Both the position numbers and the translations under genes were made by a program. Shown in pieces: positions 7,412 through 15,096 of a DNA stretch of 23,423 nucleotides (its first letter is position 1; each line of letters starts with the position of its first letter). Origin of the DNA: CAXMST01 sp963790085 (GTDB lineage Bacteria; Actinomycetota; Thermoleophilia; Solirubrobacterales; 70-9); the NCBI GenBank assembly GCA_963790085.1, contig CAWBNH010000014.1, positions 1 through 23,423 of the forward strand. The letters run 5' to 3'. Below the pieces are notes generated by a model. It was not told where the DNA came from. It saw nothing but the letters and a program-made list of their open reading frames with translations, and made no database searches.

Positions 7412-7431
7412 GGGCGGCCGGGTGGCCGCCC
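7412..7431. terminator. Bidirectional terminator hairpin
   Basis: A perfect 8-bp GC stem (GGGCGGCC with GGCCGCCC) encloses the four-base loop GGGT. It sits in the 53-base gap between the convergent lipoprotein gene and the short-chain dehydrogenase. A C-run follows on the plus strand instead of T, as is common in very GC-rich genomes. Position and stem strength support termination from both sides. Confidence 0.6.
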
Positions 7432-7440
7432 GCTCCCCCC

Positions 7441-8334
7441 TCAGCCCTTGGTGGCTTCCTCCGCCTCCGCCGCCTCTGCCGCGGCGTCGTCGGACTGGCT
7501 CTGGGCGGCGCGGTCTTCGTATCCGGCGCGGGCGCCCTTGTCCGGCGTCGCGAGGATCGTGTCGGCCTTCAGGAACCGCGCGATCGCCTCCCGGCCGCGA
7601 CGCGGGACGACGTTCATCACGGTCGCGATCGCGGCCGTGTTCCGCGGCACCCAGACGTCGAACCGGTTGGTCTCGATCGCCTCGACGATCGCCTCGGCCA
7701 CCTCCTCGGGCTCGAGCGTCTTCACCCCGCGGGCCTCGTGCAGACCGGAGCCGAGCTCGGTGTTGACGACCGCCGGCATCACGACCGAGACCTCGACGCC
7801 GGTATCGCGCAGCTCCTGCCGAGCTGCCTCCGAGAGGCCGACGACGGCATGCTTGGTCGCGCAGTAGGTCGCGCCCCCCGCGAAGCCCGCCTTGCCGGCC
7901 TGGCTGGCGATGTTGACGATGTGGCCGGTGCGCCGAGGCACCATCCGGGCGATCGCGAGCTTGGTCCCGAAGATGACGCCGTGCAGGTTGATGTCGACCT
8001 GGAGCTTGGCAACCTCATCGCTCTCGTCGGCCAGCATGTTCAGCGGCATGATGCCGGCGTTGTTGATCACCACATCGATCGGCCCCAGCTCCTTCTCGGC
8101 CTGATCGAGAAAGGCGGCGAAGCTCTGCCGGCTGGTCACGTCGAGCCCGAAGGCGACGCAGTTGCCGCCAAGCTCGGCAGCGGTCTTCTCGGCAAGCTCG
8201 AGGTCGAGATCGCCGATCGCCACCCGGGCGCCGCGCCTGATCAGGGCGCCGGCCGTTGACTTGCCGATCCCCTGGGCGCCCCCGGTGATCGCCACCACCT
8301 TGCCGGACACGGACTTGACCTGCTTGCGCGCCAT
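7441..8334 (-). CDS. SDR family NAD(P)-dependent oxidoreductase
   Basis: This is a 297-residue classical short-chain dehydrogenase/reductase. The Rossmann cofactor motif is TGGAQGIG (residues 17-24), NNAG follows at 91-94, and the catalytic tetrad is Asn116, Ser144, Tyr157 and Lys161 (YCATK). Asp42 after the second strand (GDLDL) suggests a preference for NAD over NADP; that is inference. The C-terminal 20 or so residues form an Ala/Glu/Asp-rich tail beyond the usual fold and may be disordered. ATG at 8334 is preceded on the minus strand by GGAG with seven bases of spacing. It lies 93 bases downstream of the M20 peptidase on the same strand. The substrate is unknown; steroid-, alcohol- and quinone-type reductases all share these features. 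Confidence 0.92.
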   Translation of the reverse strand: MARKQVKSVSGKVVAITGGAQGIGKSTAGALIRRGARVAIGDLDLELAEKTAAELGGNCVAFGLDVTSRQSFAAFLDQAEKELGPIDVVINNAGIMPLNMLADESDEVAKLQVDINLHGVIFGTKLAIARMVPRRTGHIVNIASQAGKAGFAGGATYCATKHAVVGLSEAARQELRDTGVEVSVVMPAVVNTELGSGLHEARGVKTLEPEEVAEAIVEAIETNRFDVWVPRNTAAIATVMNVVPRRGREAIARFLKADTILATPDKGARAGYEDRAAQSQSDDAAAEAAEAEEATKG

Positions 8335-8371
8335 TCGCGATCTCCTATCGGTTGCTGCTGAAAAGCCTCAT

Positions 8372-8387
8372 TGGCCACCTGGCCAGG
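8372..8387. promoter_or_regulatory. Palindromic element in front of the SDR gene, possible operator
   Basis: CCTGGCCAGG (8378-8387) is a perfect 10-bp palindrome. It overlaps a pair of TGGCCA palindromes (8372-8377 and 8380-8385) spaced by two bases. It lies about 40-55 bases upstream of the SDR start in the 93-base gap behind the M20 gene, where a repressor site could be. Short palindromes are frequent in GC-rich DNA, so this is tentative. Confidence 0.25.
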
Positions 8388-8427
8388 ACATGATTGCGAA
8401 AGGCGGCGTCCGGCGCCGAGGCGAAGC

Positions 8428-9579
8428 TCACCGAGCCTCGAGCACCGCGGCGACGAGCGCCAGCGCGACCTCCGCCCGCGAGCGCAGCGAGGCGGCGACG
8501 ATGTGCTCGTCCGGGGCGTGCGAGCCGCCACCGAGCGGCCCGAGTCCGTCGATCGCCAGCAGCGGCGCCCCTGCCGCCAGGTGACTCGCGTCGCTGGCTC
8601 CGCCGCGCTCGATGCCGGCGATCGGCCGCCCGAGCAGGTCGACAGCGCGCGCCAGCGGCGCCCGCGCCTCGTCGAGCATGTCCATCGCCGGCCAGCGGCG
8701 GATCATCTCGGCCCCCAGCGCGACGCCGTCGATCTCGTCGGGCAGCGCCTCGAGCAGCGCCTCGACCGCCGCGAGCCCGGCCGCCCGAACATCGAGAAAC
8801 AGCTCGCCCTCGCCGGGCACGACGTTGAAGGCCTCGCCGGAGCGGAGGATCGTCGGTACGACCGTCAGGCGCTCTCCCCCGTTCGGGTCGTGGCGGCCGG
8901 CGGCCAGCGCCGCCACCCGCGAGAGCGCGAGCAGCGCGTTACGACCCGCATCGGGCTCGGAGCCCGAATGCGACGCGCGGCCCGATGCCTCGATTCTGAT
9001 CGTCCCGGCAGCCTTGCGGGCAACGACCACGGCATCATCGCCATCGGCGGTCAGCTCGCCACCCTCGAAGCAGAGGCAGGCGTCGTAGGCGGAAAACCGC
9101 GGCGCGTGGGCGAACGGGGCAGCCCGCCACTCCTCGTCGACGACGAGCAGCAGCACCACCTCGGCAAACAGCTCCGGGCGCTGGACCAGCGCCCGCATGA
9201 CCCCGAGCGAGAGGGCGACGCCGCCCTTCATGTCGATCGTTCCCGGGCCCCGGAGCAGCTCGCCGTCCCGTCGCAGCGGATGGTGGGAGCCGTGGGGAAC
9301 GACGGTGTCGAGATGGCCCAGCAGCAGCAACCGGCCGCGGCCGGTGCCGGCGACGCGGGCGAGCAGGTCCTCGGCATGATCGGGCGAGGAGCACTCGAGA
9401 CGCTCGACCTCGACGCCCTCGGGCAGCAGCGCCGTCGCGACCGCGACGACCGACTCGGCCGCCTCGATGTCCCCCGAGGGGGAGGAGACGTCGACCAGCG
9501 CCGCCAGGTCGCGTTCGGCGCGCGCTGCGATCCGCTCGGCGCCGTCCGAGATCCAGCCTCTCCACTCGTCCGCGGTCAT
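8428..9579 (-). CDS. M20 family metallopeptidase (carboxypeptidase G2/ArgE/DapE type)
   Basis: This is a 383-residue two-zinc amidohydrolase/peptidase. Metal and catalytic positions are in order: LGHLDTVVP (His89, Asp91), GPGTIDMKGG (bridging Asp116), VVDEEW (Glu149/Glu150), the CFEGGE region (Glu172) and the C-terminal GGSHAPDEHI (His354). The inserted lid/dimer domain has RASHSGSEPDAGRNAL (His204). This pattern is closest to the glutamate carboxypeptidase-like M20 group, which cleaves N-acyl or dipeptide amide bonds. No signal peptide is seen. The frame opens further up at 9657, but that would overlap the divergent gene. ATG at 9579, seven bases behind a TAGCGT box, gives a normal N-terminus, so that start is used. 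It probably leads a two-gene unit with the SDR. Confidence 0.9.
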   Translation of the reverse strand: MTADEWRGWISDGAERIAARAERDLAALVDVSSPSGDIEAAESVVAVATALLPEGVEVERLECSSPDHAEDLLARVAGTGRGRLLLLGHLDTVVPHGSHHPLRRDGELLRGPGTIDMKGGVALSLGVMRALVQRPELFAEVVLLLVVDEEWRAAPFAHAPRFSAYDACLCFEGGELTADGDDAVVVARKAAGTIRIEASGRASHSGSEPDAGRNALLALSRVAALAAGRHDPNGGERLTVVPTILRSGEAFNVVPGEGELFLDVRAAGLAAVEALLEALPDEIDGVALGAEMIRRWPAMDMLDEARAPLARAVDLLGRPIAGIERGGASDASHLAAGAPLLAIDGLGPLGGGSHAPDEHIVAASLRSRAEVALALVAAVLEAR

Positions 9580-9586
9580 CGCCGGC

Positions 9587-9592
9587 ACGCTA
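9587..9592 (-). promoter_or_regulatory. Putative -10 box (TAGCGT) of a leaderless promoter for the M20 gene
   Basis: On the minus strand TAGCGT is followed by seven bases and then the ATG at 9579. There is no Shine-Dalgarno in between. It mirrors the identical box of the divergent gene 33 bases away. Confidence 0.5.
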
Positions 9593-9624
9593 GTGGACCG
9601 GGCTCGACCGCCTCGAACCACTGC

Positions 9625-9630
9625 TAGCGT
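9625..9630 (+). promoter_or_regulatory. Putative -10 box (TAGCGT) of a leaderless promoter for the MBL-fold gene
   Basis: TAGCGT is followed by eight bases (CCCGCCCG) and then the ATG at 9639. No ribosome-binding site is present, consistent with a transcript starting at or very near the start codon. It is the same hexamer as the divergent promoter at 9587-9592. Confidence 0.5.
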
Positions 9631-9638
9631 CCCGCCCG

Positions 9639-10715
9639 ATGGAGGCCTCGCAGGCATTGACCGATCAGCCCCTCACCCCGCTCGGCAACCACCCGCAGTT
9701 CGATGGCGGCGTGCGGGAGGCGGGCACCGGGGCGTTCGCCTGGATCCAGCCGAACGGCGACCTGGGCGAGTCGAACGCGGGGCTGGTCGTCGGCGACGGC
9801 GCGAGCGTGCTGATCGACACCCTCTGGGACGAACGGCTGACCCGGCGGATGCTCGACGGGCTTGCGCCGGCGCGGGAGGGTGCCCCGATCAGCACCCTGG
9901 TCAATACCCACGGGGACGGAGACCACTGGTACGGCAACGGGCTGCTCGGGGGGGCCGAGATCATCGCGACCGAACGCGCCGCCGCCCAGATGGCGGAGGA
10001 GCCGCCCTCGATGTTGACGAGGATGCGGCCCCTGCCGAGGCTGGCCGGCGCGGTCGCCGACCTGCCGGTCCTGCCGGGCAAGGACCGCCTTCGCGGCCTT
10101 GCGGCGTTCGGCGAGGCGCTCTCCGCCTACGACTTCGGAGGCTGCGCGCCGCGGCTGCCTACCCGCAGCTTCAACGGAAAGCTGGAGCTCGAGGTTGGCG
10201 GCCGCAAGCTCGAGCTGATCGAGGTCGGCCCCGCGCATACGCCCGGCGACGCGATCGTCCGGGTTCCCGATGCCGCGGTGATCTTCAGCGGCGACATCGT
10301 GTTCAGCGGCGTGACGCCGATCATGTGGGCCGGCCCGGCGAAGAACTGGGTCGCCGCGCTCGAGCGAATCGCCGCCCTGGAGCCCGAGACGATCGTCCCC
10401 GGCCACGGGCCGCTCTGCGGTCTCGAGCGGCTCGAGGAGCTGGCCGGCTACTGGGAGTACCTGATGCGGCACGTCCCCGAGGGCGCCGGCGGCGCGATCG
10501 ACGAGCTGACCGAGGAGCTCGTGCTCGGCGCCGAGTACCGGACCTCACCCTGGGGGACCTGGCGTGGGCCGGAGCGGACCCTGGTCAACGTCGCGATGAT
10601 CGCCCGCGAGAGGGACGGGGAGCCGGGTCCGGTCGGCATCCGGACCCGGATCTCGCTGCTGGCGGCAATGGGAGCGCTGCGCGAGCGGCTGCTCGCGGCC
10701 GGGATCGGCGCCTAG
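9639..10715 (+). CDS. MBL-fold metallo-hydrolase with an HxDxDH metal motif
   Basis: This is a 358-residue metallo-beta-lactamase-fold hydrolase. The metal motif is THGDGDHWYGN (His91, Asp93, Asp95, His96): the second histidine of the usual HxHxDH is aspartate. The remaining ligands are present: His200 in GPAHTPGD, Asp219 in IFSGDIVF and His256 in VPGHGPL. The fold is followed by a C-terminal helical extension of about 95 residues containing LVNVAMIARERDG. There is no signal peptide. The substrate is unknown; the fold covers thioesters, lactones, phosphodiesters and sulfatases. It starts divergently from the M20 gene behind its own -10-like box. Its TAG stop interlocks with that of the P450 gene on the other strand (shared CTAG at 10712-10715). 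Confidence 0.9.
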   Translation: MEASQALTDQPLTPLGNHPQFDGGVREAGTGAFAWIQPNGDLGESNAGLVVGDGASVLIDTLWDERLTRRMLDGLAPAREGAPISTLVNTHGDGDHWYGNGLLGGAEIIATERAAAQMAEEPPSMLTRMRPLPRLAGAVADLPVLPGKDRLRGLAAFGEALSAYDFGGCAPRLPTRSFNGKLELEVGGRKLELIEVGPAHTPGDAIVRVPDAAVIFSGDIVFSGVTPIMWAGPAKNWVAALERIAALEPETIVPGHGPLCGLERLEELAGYWEYLMRHVPEGAGGAIDELTEELVLGAEYRTSPWGTWRGPERTLVNVAMIARERDGEPGPVGIRTRISLLAAMGALRERLLAAGIGA

Positions 10716-12103
10716 GCCCCGCTGACCGCGGCCCCGGAGCGGGCCACCCGAGCGCGCCGAGGCTTCAGCGTGGTGACCGCGCCGCGGGCCGGAGCGACCG
10801 TGATCGCACGGCGCCGTGCCGGCTCGAAGGCGGCGCCGAAGGCCTCTATCTCGGTCGCGCGGAGCAGTTCCTTGAGCACGATCGACATCTCCATCAGCGC
10901 GAAGTTGGCGCCGATGCAGCGTCGCCTGCCACCACCGAACGGAATCCAGGTGTAGGTCCCGGGATCGGCATCGAGGAAGCGCTCCGGCCTGAAGACATAG
11001 GGATCCGGGTAGACCGCCGGATCGTGATGGACGAGCCAGGCGCTGGCGATCAGGTGCACATCGACCGGATAGGTGATGCCGCCGACCTCGCAGGGCTTCT
11101 TCGTCGTCCGCGGCGCCGCGTTCGCCAGCACCGGCCTCCGCCTCAGCACCTCGCGGATCGTCGCGGTCAGATACTCGTCGGAGTCGCCGGCCTCGACCTC
11201 CCGGTGGAGCCGGGCGAGCACTTCGGGGTGGCGAGCGAGGCGCTCCAGCGCCCAGGAGAGCGAGGTGGCGGTCGTCTCGTGGCCCGCCACCAGCAGGGTC
11301 AGCAGCTCGTCATGGATCTCCTCGTCGGACATCGGGGTGCCGTCGTCGTGGGTGGCCGGCAGCAGCGCCGCGAGCACGTCGTCGCCGCCGGCCGCGCCCG
11401 CCCGGCGGCGCTCCGCGATCTCGGCGTAGATCAGCTCGTCGGCCCGAGCGCGCGCGCGGACGAAGCCCGCCCAGGGGCCGCGGCCGAACGGCGCGCGCTG
11501 GGCCTGGGGGACGAGGCTGATCGGGTTGAGGCCGAAGTCGAGCATCTCGGTCAGGGCGCCGCGCAACTGCTCGAGCCTCGAGCCGGCGTCCAGCCCGAAG
11601 ACCGCGCGGAGGATCACCTCGAGGGTCAGCGACTGCGTCCTCGCGTGGATCGGGAGCGCCTCGCCGCGCGGCCAGCGCTCGATCTCGGCCCGCGCGATCT
11701 CGGTGACCAGGGCCGAGAGCGCCTGCATGCGCTCGCCGTGGAAGGCCGGCATCAGCAGGCGCTTCTGACTCATATGCGCGTCCTCGTCGAGCAGCAGGAT
11801 CGAGTTCGGCCCGACGACCGGCTCGAGGATCCGCGCCCCCTCCCCGGGATGGAGCACATCGGGCGGCGCGGTGAACAGCTGCTTGAGCTCAGCCGGATCG
11901 GAGATCAGGACGAACGGGCGCTCGCCCGCGAACCGGATCGTGAAGCGGCGGCCGTAGCGTCGCCGGCACTGCTCGAGGAAGGCGGTCGGGCGAGCCCACC
12001 AGCCGAGCGTCTGCAGCACCTTCGGCATCCGCGGCCCCGGCGGAAGCCCTCCGGGCGGCACGCTGGAACCCCCGTTCGGCGCCCGCTGCGCTGGCTCGGC
12101 CAC
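10712..12103 (-). CDS. Cytochrome P450
   Basis: This is a 463-residue heme mono-oxygenase. The I-helix oxygen-activation motif is AGHETTATS (273-281), the K-helix ExxR is Glu318 to Arg321 (EVLRRR), and the PERF-type segment is FRPERFLD. The heme loop is FGGGRRRCIGANFA with the axial thiolate Cys396. The N-terminus has PPGPRMP and no transmembrane anchor, so it is soluble. It needs an external redox partner; no ferredoxin or reductase gene is in the window. The sequence style is that of longer bacterial P450s such as the CYP110/CYP138-like groups; this assignment is tentative. GTG at 12103 follows a GAGGCGGGA stretch. It starts 15 bases after the gloA stop, so the two are probably one operon. 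The substrate is unknown. Confidence 0.95.
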   Translation of the reverse strand: MAEPAQRAPNGGSSVPPGGLPPGPRMPKVLQTLGWWARPTAFLEQCRRRYGRRFTIRFAGERPFVLISDPAELKQLFTAPPDVLHPGEGARILEPVVGPNSILLLDEDAHMSQKRLLMPAFHGERMQALSALVTEIARAEIERWPRGEALPIHARTQSLTLEVILRAVFGLDAGSRLEQLRGALTEMLDFGLNPISLVPQAQRAPFGRGPWAGFVRARARADELIYAEIAERRRAGAAGGDDVLAALLPATHDDGTPMSDEEIHDELLTLLVAGHETTATSLSWALERLARHPEVLARLHREVEAGDSDEYLTATIREVLRRRPVLANAAPRTTKKPCEVGGITYPVDVHLIASAWLVHHDPAVYPDPYVFRPERFLDADPGTYTWIPFGGGRRRCIGANFALMEMSIVLKELLRATEIEAFGAAFEPARRRAITVAPARGAVTTLKPRRARVARSGAAVSGA

Positions 12104-12118
12104 GTCGGTCCCGCCTCG

Positions 12119-12499
12119 CTAGGCGGTGCTCTCGATCAGCTCGATTCGGTACCCGTCCGGGTCGCGGACGAAGCAGAGCCGGGAGCCGCCCTCACGCACG
12201 GTGTAGGGCGGCTTCTCGGGCTCGATCCCGAGCTCGGCCAGCGCCGCCAGTGTGCCGTCGAGATCATCGACCGAGATCGCGATGTGGCCGTAGCCGGTGC
12301 CGATCTCGTAGGGCTCGGTGACATCGTGGTTGTAGGTCAGCTCGAGCCGGGGACCGTCGCCGGGCAGGCCCATGAAGCAGTTCGTCGCCTCGTCGCGGAT
12401 CGGCATCCGCCCGGTCTCCTCGAGGCCGAGCTTCTCGTAGAAGGAGACGGAGCGGTCGAGGTCGAGCACGCGGTAGCAGGTGTGGATCAGCTCGGGCAC
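12119..12499 (-). CDS. gloA: Lactoylglutathione lyase-like glyoxalase I
   Basis: This is a 126-residue VOC enzyme close in layout to E. coli glyoxalase I. It shows LIHTCYRVLDLDRSVSFYEK at the start, LELTYNHDV in the middle, YGHIAISVDD and DPDGYRIELIE at the end. The four metal ligands are all present: His6, Glu53, His72 and Glu120. The enzyme isomerises the hemithioacetal of methylglyoxal and a thiol. Many actinobacteria use mycothiol in place of glutathione, so the thiol partner is open. GTG at 12499 gives the canonical N-terminus and sits seven bases behind a TAGCCT box with no Shine-Dalgarno. It is followed by the P450 gene on the same strand and is divergent from the amino acid importer operon. 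Confidence 0.88.
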   Translation of the reverse strand: MPELIHTCYRVLDLDRSVSFYEKLGLEETGRMPIRDEATNCFMGLPGDGPRLELTYNHDVTEPYEIGTGYGHIAISVDDLDGTLAALAELGIEPEKPPYTVREGGSRLCFVRDPDGYRIELIESTA

Positions 12500-12506
12500 A
12501 GGACCC

Positions 12507-12512
12507 AGGCTA
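12507..12512 (-). promoter_or_regulatory. Putative -10 box (TAGCCT) of a leaderless promoter for gloA-P450
   Basis: On the minus strand TAGCCT is followed by seven bases and then the GTG at 12499. No ribosome-binding site fits in this gap. It has the same geometry as the boxes at 3088, 9587 and 9625. Confidence 0.45.
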
Positions 12513-12544
12513 CCGATCGGGCGCCGCAGAGCGGCGCAGATGCG

Positions 12545-12550
12545 TAGGAT
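12545..12550 (+). promoter_or_regulatory. Putative -10 box (TAGGAT) for the amino acid importer operon
   Basis: TAGGAT would place the start point near 12557. That leaves a leader of about 34 bases containing the Shine-Dalgarno GTGAGGT (12578-12584) six bases before the GTG at 12591. Unlike the leaderless cases, this gene has a real ribosome-binding site. Confidence 0.4.
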
Positions 12551-12590
12551 TGCCGCCGTTCCGTCCCGCTCAGCTCAGTGAGGTCCCGAA

Positions 12591-13478
12591 GTGCGTAAAC
12601 GCCGCCCCCTGGTTCCGCTGCTCGCCCTGCTCGCCGCGACCGCGATGCTGATTCTCGCGGGCTGCGGTGACGACGACTCCGGCGGCAGCACCGACGGCAG
12701 CGGCACGACCGCGGCGGCCGTCTCGCTCGACGAATGCACCCCCGACTCGCTCGAAACGCTGAGCTCGGGAACGCTGACCGTCGCCACCGACTCGCCCGCG
12801 TTCCCGCCGTACTTCGAGGACGACGACCCGAGCAACGGGCAGGGCTACGAGAGCGCCGTCGCCTACGCAATCGCCGACAAGCTCGGCTACGCCGAGGGCG
12901 ACGTCAAGTGGGTGGTCGAGCCGTTCAACTCCTCCTATCGCCCGGGTCCGAAGGACTTCGACTTCGACGTCAACCAGATCTCGATCACGCCGAAGCGGGC
13001 CCAGGCGGTCGACTTCTCCTCGCCCTACTACACCGCCGACCAGGCCCTGGTCGCGCTCAAGGGGTCGGGCTTCGAGAACGCGACCAGCCTCGCCGACTTC
13101 GCTGACGCGAGCATCGGCGTGCAGATCGGCACGACCAGCCTCGAGGCGGTCGAGGCCACGATCCAGCCGAGCAGCGAGCCGCGCGTCTTCGACACGTCGA
13201 ACGATGTGGTCAGCGCCCTCAAGCAGGGCCAGGTGGACGCGATCGTCGTCGACGTGCCGACCGCCTTCTTCCTGACCGCGGTCCAGGTGCCGAAGGGCGA
13301 GATCGTCGGCCAGTTCCCGGCCCCCGGCGGCGATGAGTGGGGCGCGTTGCTGGCCAAGGACTCTCCGCTCACCGCCTGCGTCTCGGCCGCCGTCGATGAG
13401 CTCGAGTCGACGGGCGAGCTCGAGGAGCTCAACCAGCGCTGGATCAAGGACGTAGCCCAAGCCCCGGTGCTCGAGTAG
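12591..13478 (+). CDS. Amino acid ABC transporter substrate-binding lipoprotein (SBP family 3)
   Basis: This is a 295-residue periplasmic-type binding protein. A signal peptide with the lipobox ILAGC makes Cys25 the lipid anchor, followed by a Gly/Ser/Asp/Thr linker. The mature domain has the family 3 pattern: LTVATDSPAFPPYF, GQGYESAVAYAIADKLGY, DVNQISITPKRAQAVDFSSPYY and IGVQIGTTS. The segment VVSALKQGQVDAIVVDVPTAFF belongs to the second lobe. Cys49 and Cys263 may form a disulfide. It should capture a polar amino acid, possibly glutamine or glutamate given the glutamate synthase genes downstream; that specificity is inference. GTG at 12591 is supported by a GAGG Shine-Dalgarno six bases away. 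It is the first gene of a three-gene importer operon, and a hairpin covers its stop codon. Confidence 0.92.
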   Translation: MRKRRPLVPLLALLAATAMLILAGCGDDDSGGSTDGSGTTAAAVSLDECTPDSLETLSSGTLTVATDSPAFPPYFEDDDPSNGQGYESAVAYAIADKLGYAEGDVKWVVEPFNSSYRPGPKDFDFDVNQISITPKRAQAVDFSSPYYTADQALVALKGSGFENATSLADFADASIGVQIGTTSLEAVEATIQPSSEPRVFDTSNDVVSALKQGQVDAIVVDVPTAFFLTAVQVPKGEIVGQFPAPGGDEWGALLAKDSPLTACVSAAVDELESTGELEELNQRWIKDVAQAPVLE

Positions 13479-13484
13479 CACCGG
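13464..13484 (+). terminator. Hairpin over the stop codon of the binding-protein gene (attenuator or 3' stabiliser)
   Basis: A perfect 8-bp stem (CCGGTGCT with AGCACCGG) encloses the five-base loop CGAGT. The right arm includes the last two bases of the TAG stop. No T-run follows, so full termination is unlikely. In this position it could shield the binding-protein message or partly stop transcription, giving more binding protein than permease. That role is inferred from other ABC operons. Confidence 0.45.
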
Positions 13485-13507
13485 CCACCCCGACAGCGAG
13501 CGGGGGA

Positions 13508-14346
13508 ATGACCGACCGGCGCGCCGAGCGCGCGGCCGAACGCCGGCGCCGCGATCGGCGCGGGCTCCTGGTCGCCACGGTCTCGACCGTGGTCGTGCTC
13601 GGCGGGCTCGCGCTGGCGATCTTCACGAGCCCCGGCTGGGAGGACGTCCAGCGCACCTTCTTCTCGTGGGAGGTCTTCCGCGAGTCGTTCCCGGACATCT
13701 TCAGGGCCTTCTGGCTCGATATCAGGGTCTTCATGGTGGCCGAGGTGGCGATCCTGATCCTCGGCCTGATCGTCGCCCTCGCGAGGACCTCGGTCGCCCC
13801 TGCCCTGTTCCCGCTGCGCCTGATCGCCGTCGTCTACACGGACGTGTTCCGCGGGATCCCGACGATCCTGCTCGTCTATCTGATCGGCTTCGGCGTGCCG
13901 GCCCTGGTCAGCAGCAGCACCGCGTCGGGGGGCGCTCTCGACTGGCTGCCGACCGAACCTGTGATCCTCGGTGGCGTCGCGCTGACCCTCTCCTACGGCG
14001 CCTACGTCGCGGAGGTCTACCGAGCGGGCCTGCGATCGGTGCACCCGAGCCAGAGGGAGGCCGCGCTCGCGGTCGGCCTGACCGAGCGACAGTCGATGCG
14101 GCATGTGGTCCTGCCGCAGGCGGTTCGGTCGGTGGGCCCGCCACTGCTCAACGATTTCATCGCGCTCCAGAAGGACGTCGCTTTGATCGCGATCATCGGA
14201 GTCACCGGCGAGGCCTTCCGGCAGGCGCAGATCGCGACCGCGACCGACTTCAATTACACCCCGCTCCTCGGAGCCGCACTCCTCTACCTGGCGGTGACGA
14301 TCCCGCTGGCGCGGATGCTCGATCGCTGGCAGCGGAGCCAGGACCG

Positions 14347-14350
<4 letters not shown>
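13508..14350 (+). CDS. Amino acid ABC transporter permease (His/Glu/Gln type)
   Basis: This is a 280-residue membrane protein of the polar amino acid uptake permeases. A basic cytoplasmic N-terminus (RRAERAAERRRRDRR) precedes TM1 (about 19-40). Further hydrophobic segments lie near 72-92, 102-132, 151-170, 222-240 and 252-270. The signature YTDVFRGIPTILLVYLIGFG and the EAA loop (VYRAGLRSVHPSQREAALAV, about 170-189), which docks the ATPase, are intact. Only one permease gene is present, so the channel is probably a homodimer. It begins 29 bases after the binding-protein gene, behind a weak G-rich Shine-Dalgarno (GGGGGA) that is very close to the ATG. Its stop overlaps the ATPase start (ATGA). 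Confidence 0.93.

Positions 14351-15096
<746 letters not shown>

Noticed and set aside
9467..12547. Very long plus-strand open frame across the MBL, P450 and gloA genes
   Set aside because: It lies across three well-supported genes in other frames or strands, and its product is Arg/Gly/Ala/Pro-rich with no recognisable domain.
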